This document shows, piece after piece, positions 1-7,046 of a DNA stretch of 17,836 bases. The notes below the pieces were generated by a model. That model did no database searches. It was not told the origin of the DNA and was given only the letters and a program-made list of their open reading frames with translations. The DNA lies in contig JAHEGA010000004.1 of assembly GCA_024639925.1 (NCBI GenBank), positions 12,441 to 30,276 of the forward strand, read 5' to 3'. The position numbers and the translations under genes are program-made. This DNA comes from Microbacteriaceae bacterium (GTDB lineage: Bacteria; Actinomycetota; Actinomycetes; Actinomycetales; Microbacteriaceae). How positions within the stretch are numbered: position 1 is the first letter of the stretch; each line of letters opens with the position of its first letter.

Positions 1-1484
1 GTGTAGCTTCGGAGCGCAAAACCGGAGGGGCACTGGGCATAGCCCGGCCATTCCAGAAGCAGTTCGTCACCGGGTTGGTAGGGTCCGGTCGCCGGAATAA
101 CGGTCATCGAGCGGGGTTTCGGAGGTTGCGGGATGGCGCCGTAAAAGTACACGGCGATCAGAGTGTCGCTGGCGACAACACCTTGAGGATTCACCCGATA
201 GGCAGTACCCACCCGGTCCTGGGCGGGAGCGATGTTTCCGGTGATGGCGTCGAGGCGAAGTCCCTTCGCCACGAGGGCTTCCTCCACCTGTGTGCGGGTT
301 TTCCCCACTACCTCGGCCTCGGTGACTTCTACCGTGACGACCACCGCAGGCTCGTCGCTCGGCGAGGGTGCAACGGGAGTGGGTTCTTGAGGGAGGGGCT
401 CTGGAACTGGTTCCGCAATGACCGGGAGGATGGGGTCTTCCACAATGTCGTCGCCGGAGGGTTGAAGCAGGACGGTCAACGACGTGGCAATGAGTGCCAG
501 GGCAACTGCTGCGCCCACGCCGCCGAAGATCCAAAATTTCTTACCCAGTTTCTGGCGGGATTCGGTGAGTCCCCGAACCCGGGGGGTTTCGCCGGCAGGC
601 TTTTTCTTCTCCGCAGTGTCTTCGGTTGCTGGGGGTTCAGGAATGAGCGCAAGGCCCGCCTCGATGTCTCCCTGCGCCAGGGCGGTGGCGGCTTTGGAGA
701 GAGCCTCGGCGGAGGCAGGTCGACCATCGGGTTTCTTGGCCATGCATGACATGACGAGTTTTCGCACTTCCTCGGGGATCGAGGAAGGAAGGGCGGGCGG
801 GGCTTCCTTAATTTGTGCCATCGCGATGGCCACCTGCGATTCACCACGGAAGGGTCGCTTCCCTGCGAGTGCCTCGTAGGCGACAATCCCCAGCGAGTAA
901 ACATCGGTCAAAGGTGACGCCGGTTTTCCACCCGCTTGTTCGGGGGCCAGGTACTGAACGGTCCCCATGACCTGCCCGGTTGCCGTGAGCGGAACCTGGT
1001 CAGCCAGGCGCGCGATACCAAAGTCGGTGATCTTGACCGTGCCATCCGGAGTGATCAGCAGGTTGCCTGGCTTAATATCGCGGTGAACGAGACCGGCCTG
1101 GTGGGCAGCGTGAAGGGCGGACGCCGTTTGCGCGACGTATTTGAGGACTTTGGTTGCCGGAAGAATCTTTTCGCGCTCGAGAACGCTGCTGAGCGCTTCA
1201 CCCGGGACCAGCTCCATGACGAGGTAGGCACTGCCCTCTTCTTCGCCGTAGTCGAAAACGTTCGCGATGCCCTCGTGATTGACCAGAGCGGCGTGCCGTG
1301 CTTCTGCGCGAAAGCGCTCCCGGAATCCGGGGTCACCCATGTACTCGTCTTTGAGGATTTTGATGGCGACGGTGCGGCCAATCACGCCGTCATTGGCTTT
1401 CCATACCTCACCCATGCCGCCAATGGCGATGCGCGACACCAGCTCGTAACGAGAGCCCAATACCTGGCCAGCTGTTGGCCTCAT
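1..1484 (-). CDS. pknA: PknA-type Ser/Thr protein kinase with one PASTA repeat (3' end outside window)
   Basis: Membrane-anchored Hanks-type kinase that phosphorylates cell-division and wall-synthesis proteins. The 494 visible codons translate without a stop. The kinase domain covers residues about 13-270: an ATP loop IAIGGMGEVW (19-28), catalytic Lys42, HRD at 134-136, Asn141, DFG at 154-156 and APE-type residues at 180-182. The Ala in place of the first glycine of the loop is also seen in mycobacterial PknA, so it argues for PknA rather than PknB. A basic juxtamembrane stretch, one membrane segment (about 318-340) and a Pro/Glu-rich linker lead to one PASTA repeat (about 387-448). About 46 more residues follow before the edge. 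The ATG at 1484 overlaps the pbpA stop (ATGA), with GGGGGTGA about 7 nt upstream. Mycobacterial PknA has no PASTA repeat, so sensing may differ. Gene order (after rodA-pbpA) supports the name; pknB would be expected next, off the edge. Confidence 0.93.
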   Translation of the reverse strand, partial: MRPTAGQVLGSRYELVSRIAIGGMGEVWKANDGVIGRTVAIKILKDEYMGDPGFRERFRAEARHAALVNHEGIANVFDYGEEEGSAYLVMELVPGEALSSVLEREKILPATKVLKYVAQTASALHAAHQAGLVHRDIKPGNLLITPDGTVKITDFGIARLADQVPLTATGQVMGTVQYLAPEQAGGKPASPLTDVYSLGIVAYEALAGKRPFRGESQVAIAMAQIKEAPPALPSSIPEEVRKLVMSCMAKKPDGRPASAEALSKAATALAQGDIEAGLALIPEPPATEDTAEKKKPAGETPRVRGLTESRQKLGKKFWIFGGVGAAVALALIATSLTVLLQPSGDDIVEDPILPVIAEPVPEPLPQEPTPVAPSPSDEPAVVVTVEVTEAEVVGKTRTQVEEALVAKGLRLDAITGNIAPAQDRVGTAYRVNPQGVVASDTLIAVYFYGAIPQPPKPRSMTVIPATGPYQPGDELLLEWPGYAQCPSGFALRSY

Positions 1485-2926
1485 GGCGACATCACCCCCG
1501 CAAAAATAGTATTCGCGATGGGAGCGGCAACCGCGTTACCGGTTCCCTCGGACCTGTCTCCCTCGACGGCGATAGCAATGGCGATGGTGGGATTCTCGGC
1601 AGGAGCAAACCCGCTGAACCAGAATGTGCGGCCCTCGCCGATCCCTGTTTCTGCCGTTCCGGTTTTGCCAGCGACGCTGAGGCCAGCCACACCGGCATTT
1701 CCCGCCACTCCGCGCTGAACGTTGTCGACCATCATGCGGCTGAGCTCGGCCGCAGTAGCGCTGCTGAGTGGTCGGGAGTAGATCTGTGGCTCGAATTCGT
1801 CTACGACCCGAAGGTTGGGTGCGATGACTTGGTCAACGAGGCTTGGTTTCATCAGGGTGCCACCGTTGGCCACGGCGCTGCTCACCATGGCGATCTGCAA
1901 CGGGGTGACGCGAACATCGAATTGGCCAAACGAGCTCAGCATTAGTTGGGCTTGGTCAAGCCCACGCGGGAAAACACTGGGCGTGACGGTCAGTGGGATT
2001 TCCAGCGTGGCCCCGAAGCCAAAACTGTCCGCCATGGAGCCAATGGCTGCCTCGCCCAGTTCGAGGCTGAGTTCCGCGAAAGGAATATTGCAGCTTAACC
2101 GGAACGCATCTTCCAAAGTGACGAACTCGTCACCGCCACACAGCCGCGAACCGGAGTTTTTCACCACGGCCGTGCTGAGCGGAAGTTCGAGCTCTCGGGG
2201 GTTGGGGAATTCGCTCTGGGCGGTGAAGTCCCCAGACTCCAGTGCGGCGGCCATCATGATGGTTTTGAACACACTGCCGGGGAAGTACAGATCACCGGCG
2301 ATAGCTCGGTTAGCCAAGGGGTTGTCCGGGTCATCCGCAAGCTCAAGATAGGACTCCAGCACGGCTGAGGAGGAATGCGCGGCTAACAGGTTGGGGTTGT
2401 AGGAGGGTTTGGACACCATCGCTAAGACTCGACCGGTAGCAGGCTCCATGATGACCACAGAGCCTTTCTTGTCTCCCAGGGCATCCCACGCCAGCTGTTG
2501 GATCTCGGGGTCAATGCTCAACATGACGCTTGCACCCTGAGGGTTGCTGCCGGTGACGAGAGCTCTCAGTTGCTCTATGACCTGCGAGTCTGCGCGGCCG
2601 GTCAGCAGGGGATTGAGCGCGCTCTCGATGCCGGCGTTGCCTTGGGTGAGGGTGTAGTACCCGACAACCGGTGCATACAACTCTGCGTAGGGATAGGTTC
2701 GCAAGAACGAGAACTGGTTATCGACGGGGACCGATTCCGCAAGAGGAATTCCCCCGGCGAGAATCTGACCTCTCTCCGCTGAGAAGCTTTCATACAGCTT
2801 GCGCACGTTGCGGTCATCATCGGCGATGTCTTCTGCTGCGATGACTTGAAGGTAACTACTGGAGGCAAAAAGGAGCCCGAACAAGACGGCGATGGCGATA
2901 CCGACTTTGCGAAGCGGGGTGATCAT
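1481..2926 (-). CDS. pbpA: Class B penicillin-binding protein PbpA (peptidoglycan transpeptidase)
   Basis: D,D-transpeptidase that cross-links peptidoglycan on the outer face of the membrane, expected to partner the SEDS polymerase encoded just upstream. The 481 residues begin with an uncleaved signal anchor (about 8-27), then a short dimerization region typical of actinobacterial PbpA, then the transpeptidase domain. All three active-site motifs are visible: SVFK at 218-221 (nucleophile Ser218), SCN at 278-280 and KTG at 421-423. Length matches PbpA of the pstP-rodA-pbpA-pknA cluster (about 490 residues), shorter than FtsI. The ATG at 2926 overlaps the rodA stop (ATGA), with a GGGGGTGAG Shine-Dalgarno-like stretch inside the rodA 3' end. 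Its own stop overlaps the pknA start, so translation of the three genes is probably coupled. The identity is secure; whether it serves elongation or septation is inferred from synteny. Confidence 0.95.
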   Translation of the reverse strand: MITPLRKVGIAIAVLFGLLFASSSYLQVIAAEDIADDDRNVRKLYESFSAERGQILAGGIPLAESVPVDNQFSFLRTYPYAELYAPVVGYYTLTQGNAGIESALNPLLTGRADSQVIEQLRALVTGSNPQGASVMLSIDPEIQQLAWDALGDKKGSVVIMEPATGRVLAMVSKPSYNPNLLAAHSSSAVLESYLELADDPDNPLANRAIAGDLYFPGSVFKTIMMAAALESGDFTAQSEFPNPRELELPLSTAVVKNSGSRLCGGDEFVTLEDAFRLSCNIPFAELSLELGEAAIGSMADSFGFGATLEIPLTVTPSVFPRGLDQAQLMLSSFGQFDVRVTPLQIAMVSSAVANGGTLMKPSLVDQVIAPNLRVVDEFEPQIYSRPLSSATAAELSRMMVDNVQRGVAGNAGVAGLSVAGKTGTAETGIGEGRTFWFSGFAPAENPTIAIAIAVEGDRSEGTGNAVAAPIANTIFAGVMSP

Positions 2927-4326
2927 GCGCTCACCCCCGCATCATGGCGAACGGAGGCGCGGGCATCGTCGCTGAGTCTCAAAATCAGGGCCACGATGAT
3001 CCAGTTCGCCACGAGTGACGAACCGCCTGCGGCCAAGAACGGGGTCGTGAGCCCCGTCACCGGAATAAGCCGTGTGATTCCACCGATGACAATAAAGACT
3101 TGAAGCGCCAACACAAAACCAAGCCCGGCGGAGAGCAGGCGACCAAAATCATCGGTTCCCATGAAGCCCACCCGCAGCCCGCGCGAGACCAGCAGAAGGT
3201 ACAGGGCAAGGACCGCGAAGATGCCGATGATGCCGAGTTCCTCGCCAAGAGCCGCCACGATGTAGTCAGAGTTTGCGAGGGGAACGAAAGACGGCTGGCC
3301 CTGACCGAGGCCTTTGCCTATGAAGCCACCCTCCGCGAAGCCGAACATGCCCTGGACCAGCTGGTAGGAACCACCGATCGCGTTGTAAATCTCTGGGTTG
3401 AACGAATCGAGCCATCCCATGAGGCGTCCTTGAACGTAGCTGATTTGGCTTCCGGCCAGCGCGGCTCCGATGATGAAAAGCCCGCCGCCCAGACCAATCC
3501 ACAAAACACGGTTGGTCGCGATGTAGAGCATTGCCAGGAAGAGACCGAAATACAGAAGTGAGGTGCCGAGGTCACGCTGGAACACGAGCACCGCCATGGC
3601 GACAACCCAGATGACGAGAAGGGGGCCGAGGTCTCTGACCCGAGGCCAGCGAATCCCGAGGAACGTGTTTCCCAGGTGGCTCAGGCTTTCTCGAGCGGTC
3701 ATCAGGTAGCCAGCGAAGAAAATGGCCAGCGCAATCTTGGCTATTTCTCCCGGCTGAAAGGCGGTGCCGCCGACGTTCACCCACAGGGTGGCACCGTTGA
3801 CGGTGCGACCGATTCCTGGCCACAGCGGCATCGTCAAGAGCACGATCCCCGCCAGCATCGCGAGGTAGCGGTAGCGAAGCAAAACCCGGTAATTGCGCAC
3901 CAGCAACAGGACGCCAATCGCGACCACCAGGGCCACTGCAGTCCACGCCATTTGGCGAACCCCCGCTGCCGCCCAACCGGTGGCACCGGCCGCTAGATCG
4001 AGACGGTGAATCATGGTGATGCCCAGACCATTCAGCATCGTGGCAATGGGGACAATAAAGGGATCGGCGTCGCGGGCGACCAGGCGTAGAGCCAAGTGGA
4101 CCCCCAAGGTCAGCCCCGCGAGGCCTGACGCATAGGTCAGCAGGCTCCAGTCGAGCTCCCCCAGGGCGCCCCATTGGACTAGGGCAAGTGCGAGAGCACT
4201 GAGGCCTAGGGCAACGAGGAGAAGACCCAACTCAATGTTCCGGAGCTTTTGGGGCATCCGTACGCGCAGCACCACGCGTCCGGTCACCGGGGAGACCGGT
4301 GGCAGCGTGGGGTCTGCGCTCGTCAC
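2923..4326 (-). CDS. rodA: SEDS-family peptidoglycan glycosyltransferase RodA/FtsW
   Basis: Integral membrane glycan-strand polymerase using lipid II. The 467 residues show about 12 hydrophobic segments beginning near residue 31. SEDS signatures are present: NGATLWVNVG and QPGEIAKI (about 177-198), QRDLGTSLLYF with the conserved Asp252, SDYIVAALGEELGIIG, and TTPFLAAGGSSLVANW near the C terminus. By gene order this corresponds to RodA of the mycobacterial pstP-rodA-pbpA-pknA cluster, although automated pipelines often call it FtsW; ftsW proper belongs to the dcw cluster. The start is GTG at 4326, supported by a GAGGAAA ribosome site 6-7 nt upstream that overlaps the pstP stop region (TAG-CG-GTG). 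This is the only junction in the cluster with a 2-nt gap instead of a 4-nt overlap. Its stop overlaps the pbpA start. Confidence 0.93.
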   Translation of the reverse strand: MTSADPTLPPVSPVTGRVVLRVRMPQKLRNIELGLLLVALGLSALALALVQWGALGELDWSLLTYASGLAGLTLGVHLALRLVARDADPFIVPIATMLNGLGITMIHRLDLAAGATGWAAAGVRQMAWTAVALVVAIGVLLLVRNYRVLLRYRYLAMLAGIVLLTMPLWPGIGRTVNGATLWVNVGGTAFQPGEIAKIALAIFFAGYLMTARESLSHLGNTFLGIRWPRVRDLGPLLVIWVVAMAVLVFQRDLGTSLLYFGLFLAMLYIATNRVLWIGLGGGLFIIGAALAGSQISYVQGRLMGWLDSFNPEIYNAIGGSYQLVQGMFGFAEGGFIGKGLGQGQPSFVPLANSDYIVAALGEELGIIGIFAVLALYLLLVSRGLRVGFMGTDDFGRLLSAGLGFVLALQVFIVIGGITRLIPVTGLTTPFLAAGGSSLVANWIIVALILRLSDDARASVRHDAGVSA

Positions 4327-4328
4327 CG

Positions 4329-5573
4329 CTATTTCCTCAACCGATCGAGAATGTCCCGAGCGTCCTCGAGGGACTCCGCGGGGATTGCAGCTTCTAGGCG
4401 TTCTTGTTCGAACACCAGAAGGTCATCAATCTGGATGGTGCTTTCCTCATAGAGGGAAGAGAGCCCAAAAGGACCCACGTTTTCGGGGACCCCACGGAAA
4501 ATGGCGACGACGCCATCGTTCTCGCCCACGAAGTACCGGGTTTGCGTCCACTGGTAAGCACCGAAACCAGCGCCCACGATGGCTCCGGCAATCACCAGCA
4601 CCGACAGAGACCAGGTGACGCGTCGCCGAATGAGACGTCGACGGTCCTCGCGGATCAGTTCCTCGAGGTAGTCAGCCTCCGGCTCGAAGTGCTCGTCTGC
4701 TGGGGGAAGTGCCCGAAGCGGATGCAGCAGCATCGCCGGCAACGCCGGTTTCCGGGCGATCGGGCCTGACTCGTAGGTCATCGGCCCAGCCGCGGAGCCC
4801 ACCATCCGAGGTTCCGAAGGGGGAGACGTGTCCTGGTCTTCCTCGACCCGCACGATGACCACAGTGACGTTATCGGGGGCGCCCTCAGACAGGCTCTGGG
4901 TAATGAGCTTGTGGCAGGCGAGCTCCGGGTCGTCCACCGTAAGGAGGGTCTCGGCGATGTCGCGCTCGGAGACGTATCCGCTGAGCCCATCGGAACACAG
5001 CAACCATTTGTCGCCGGGCTGAGTGTCAATCACGTGGGTATCAACATCGGGTTCGGCATCCACGTCACCGAGCACGCGCATGAGGACGGATCGGCGGGGG
5101 TGGACCGCAGCCTCCTCTGCGGTGATTCGACCACTGTCGACGAGGCGCTGAACGAAGGTGTGATCTGCCGTGATCTGTTCGAGAACCCCCTCTCGCAACC
5201 GATAAATTCGGGAATCGCCGATGTGGCCGATGACCATGGTGGACTTCACACGAATCATCGCGCTGACGGTGGTTCCCATGCCTGTCAGCTCAGGGTGTTC
5301 CACGACCGCTTGGGTGAGTTCATTCCCTGCGCTCAGAATGCTGCGAAAGAGCTCCTCGCGTGCTGCCTCTACGGAGTCATAGGGGTGGTCAAGTCCGTAA
5401 AGATGTTGAACCGCGATGGCGCTTGCCACATCGCCACCGGCGTGGCCGCCCATTCCATCGGCCACCACGTAGAGATGGCGACCCACGGAACCCGAATCTT
5501 GGTTGCTCGCCCGAACCTTCCCAATGTGTGAGGAGGCGGCGCTCAGAATGCTGTTAGTGGCCACAGACCTCAC
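4329..5573 (-). CDS. pstP: PP2C-family Ser/Thr protein phosphatase PstP
   Basis: Metal-dependent phosphatase that reverses phosphorylation by the PknA/PknB kinases and their targets. The 414 residues contain a PP2C domain at about 14-240: RASNQD at 21-26, the metal-binding VADGMGGHAGG around Asp39, then GDSRIYRL, CSDGLSGYV and GAPDNVTVVIV. An acidic linker follows, then one membrane segment (about 320-342) and an external C-terminal region of about 70 residues. This is the topology of mycobacterial PstP, though the external part is shorter and its sequence is not recognisable. The start used is GTG at 5573, which overlaps the fhaB stop (GTGA). A second GTG three codons later (5564) cannot be excluded, and neither has a strong ribosome site. 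The stop lies 2 nt before the rodA start. Confidence 0.95.
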   Translation of the reverse strand: MRSVATNSILSAASSHIGKVRASNQDSGSVGRHLYVVADGMGGHAGGDVASAIAVQHLYGLDHPYDSVEAAREELFRSILSAGNELTQAVVEHPELTGMGTTVSAMIRVKSTMVIGHIGDSRIYRLREGVLEQITADHTFVQRLVDSGRITAEEAAVHPRRSVLMRVLGDVDAEPDVDTHVIDTQPGDKWLLCSDGLSGYVSERDIAETLLTVDDPELACHKLITQSLSEGAPDNVTVVIVRVEEDQDTSPPSEPRMVGSAAGPMTYESGPIARKPALPAMLLHPLRALPPADEHFEPEADYLEELIREDRRRLIRRRVTWSLSVLVIAGAIVGAGFGAYQWTQTRYFVGENDGVVAIFRGVPENVGPFGLSSLYEESTIQIDDLLVFEQERLEAAIPAESLEDARDILDRLRK

Positions 5574-6049
5574 CGACGCAGTTCAAAAGAGCTGGTGCCG
5601 ATCGTGACCGGAGTGTTCAAGGGAACCGGGGTGGGGATACTGACGCGCTTGCCGTCAACAAACGTTCCATTCGTGGAATCCAGGTCCTGGACCATCCACT
5701 GGTCATTCCAGAGCATGAGTCGTGCGTGGTGAGTGGAGGTGTTGTCATCCCGAATCACCAGGGTCGAGTCGCTGGAGCGCCCGATCGTGAACTGTTCCTC
5801 GGGGAGAAGCTCCAGAGCTAAGCCCTCTTTGGGTCCGGACGTCACCAAGAGTGTTGAGGCAACACCGCTGGGAACGCTGGGAGAGGGCGATACGGGGTTT
5901 TGCGGCGGGGCCACAGGGGCCATTTCTTCTGAGCGCATTCGAGCAGGACCAAAGAGATCAGTGCGCAATGCGTAGACAATCGAAAACACGAAGGCCCACA
6001 GCAGGCCCAAAAACCCCAGTTGGAGCACAAAGAGGGTGAGTTCACTCAT
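5570..6049 (-). CDS. fhaB: FHA-domain membrane protein FhaB (FipA)
   Basis: Small phospho-threonine reader that links the kinase system to the division machinery; the mycobacterial orthologue FhaB/FipA has about the same length (155 residues). The 159 residues start with one membrane segment (about 5-29) followed by RTDLFGPAR, matching the mycobacterial N-terminal pattern. A Pro/Ser-rich linker leads to one FHA domain (about 65-158) with Gly90-Arg91, STHHAR at 105-110 and STNGT at 125-129, the phospho-peptide binding loops. The ATG at 6049 overlaps the fhaA stop (ATGA) and has a good ribosome site, CAGGAGA, about 5 nt upstream. The stop overlaps the pstP start. I see no missing binding residues. 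Confidence 0.95.
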   Translation of the reverse strand: MSELTLFVLQLGFLGLLWAFVFSIVYALRTDLFGPARMRSEEMAPVAPPQNPVSPSPSVPSGVASTLLVTSGPKEGLALELLPEEQFTIGRSSDSTLVIRDDNTSTHHARLMLWNDQWMVQDLDSTNGTFVDGKRVSIPTPVPLNTPVTIGTSSFELRR

Positions 6050-6765
6050 GGTGTCTCCTGTGCAGGTGGGGGTTGGGGTGTGGCGAGCGCGTGGTACGCC
6101 GATTCGGACTGGGGGACCACCTCAAACAGGATACGCGCCTGGCCCAACCCCAGGGTGCAGGCATCCGGAAGCGCTTGGCGTGAGACGGGTGCGCCATCCA
6201 GCGTGGTGCCGTTAGTGGCGCCCAGGTCGACGACTTCGGCGCGCTTGCCATTCCAGCGAATCTCGCAGTGGTGGCGAGAAACTCCGGGGGCCACGACATG
6301 AATGTGTGCACCGGTGCCTCGTCCGAGGATGGTGGATTTTGCGACCAGCGGGTAACGGGTGCCTTCCCACGTCAAGGTCGGAACCCACACGACGGGCCCT
6401 GGTCGCTTGCTGCGGATATCGAGAATGCCTTCGGACAGGTCTGCGGATGCGTGAAAATCCAGTGTGACGGGTGCTGAGAATGAATAGCCGCGGAGAGAGG
6501 CGTAGTCCCGCAACGCTTGGCTGATTTCCTCGGTCAGAGCCGGCCCCAAGCGACTGAGGCGTTCGTGGTCGGCCGGCGAAAGCCCAACCGTGTAATCGTG
6601 CGGAGCCAAAGCTCGGGTTCGCGACACAACGTGGGTGCTCGCGTCGATTTCGCGCTTGAGCGAGGACACGATTTCGGTGGGATGAACGCCGCTGGCAAAC
6701 GCCTTGGCAAAGCTGCCGCCGACAATGCGCTCCACGCTTCGCTCAAAATTATCGAGAAAACCCAT
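6046..6765 (-). CDS. fhaA: FhaA: N-terminal DUF3662 domain plus C-terminal FHA domain
   Basis: Cytoplasmic phospho-threonine adaptor and first gene of the cluster. In mycobacteria FhaA binds the phosphorylated pseudokinase domain of MviN/MurJ and dampens wall synthesis. The 239 residues hold the DUF3662/FhaA N-terminal domain (about 1-115, beginning MGFLDNFERSVERIVGGSFAKAF) and a C-terminal FHA domain (about 125-217) with Gly148-Arg149, SRHH at 163-166 and ATNGT at 183-187. Mycobacterial FhaA is about 527 residues because of a long low-complexity linker; here only about 10-15 residues separate the domains. I chose the ATG at 6765 over an in-frame GTG at 6786 because the family starts at this methionine and GAAGAAGGG lies just upstream. 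The stop overlaps the fhaB start. Confidence 0.94.
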   Translation of the reverse strand: MGFLDNFERSVERIVGGSFAKAFASGVHPTEIVSSLKREIDASTHVVSRTRALAPHDYTVGLSPADHERLSRLGPALTEEISQALRDYASLRGYSFSAPVTLDFHASADLSEGILDIRSKRPGPVVWVPTLTWEGTRYPLVAKSTILGRGTGAHIHVVAPGVSRHHCEIRWNGKRAEVVDLGATNGTTLDGAPVSRQALPDACTLGLGQARILFEVVPQSESAYHALATPQPPPAQETP

Positions 6766-6768
6766 ATG

Positions 6769-6777
6769 CCCTTCTTC
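6769..6777 (-). promoter_or_regulatory. Ribosome binding site fixing the fhaA start
   Basis: The coding strand reads GAAGAAGGG, ending 3 nt before the ATG at 6765. This purine-rich site decides the start against the GTG at 6786, which would place the site inside the coding region. Confidence 0.5.
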
Positions 6778-6798
6778 GGGGGACACTCCCCTCCCGCG

Positions 6799-6804
6799 AT
6801 GTTA
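6799..6804 (-). promoter_or_regulatory. Candidate -10 box for the fhaA-pknA operon
   Basis: TAACAT on the minus strand fits the actinobacterial TANNNT -10 pattern. It sits 33 nt before the fhaA ATG, giving a short leader of about 25-28 nt with a ribosome site. The -35 region (CTGGAG at 16 nt spacing) is a poor match, so this is only a candidate. Confidence 0.3.
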
Positions 6805-6858
6805 GCCGGGATGGTGCAGGCTCCAGCTGATCGTGGCCTCGGCGGGAGGATGCGCCTG

Positions 6859-6867
6859 TGGTAACCT
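6859..6867 (+). promoter_or_regulatory. Candidate extended -10 promoter for tRNA-Leu
   Basis: TGGTAACCT combines an extended -10 TG with a TANNNT hexamer. It ends 26 nt before the first base of the mature tRNA, which leaves room for a short 5' leader to be removed by RNase P. No good -35 is visible, as is common for extended -10 promoters. Confidence 0.4.
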
Positions 6868-6893
6868 CGGCAGGTTGATGGGTGACCATCATT

Positions 6894-6977
<84 letters not shown>

Positions 6978-6990
6978 CAACACACAGTAG

Positions 6991-7046
6991 GAAAAACTTC
7001 CGGCGTCCGACGCGCTTTTCGATTAGCCTCGGCCCGGAAGTTTTTT
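6991..7046. terminator. Bidirectional terminator between tRNA-Leu and gabD2
   Basis: A perfect 12-bp inverted repeat: AAAAACTTCCGG (6992-7003) and CCGGAAGTTTTT (7034-7045), with a 30-nt loop. Read on plus, the stem ends in a run of six T, suited to ending the tRNA transcript. Read on minus, it ends in five T, suited to ending gabD2. The right arm lies inside the last gabD2 codons and the gabD2 stop (7023-7025) lies in the loop. No protein-binding or other role is evident. Confidence 0.75.

Noticed and set aside
75..749. Long plus-strand frame opposite pknA (also 936-1718)
   Set aside because: It is antisense to a clear kinase with all catalytic motifs; the translation has no recognisable domain and is a typical high-GC shadow.
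6766..6786. Upstream GTG start for fhaA
   Set aside because: It adds seven residues not seen in the family and would place the ribosome site inside the gene.
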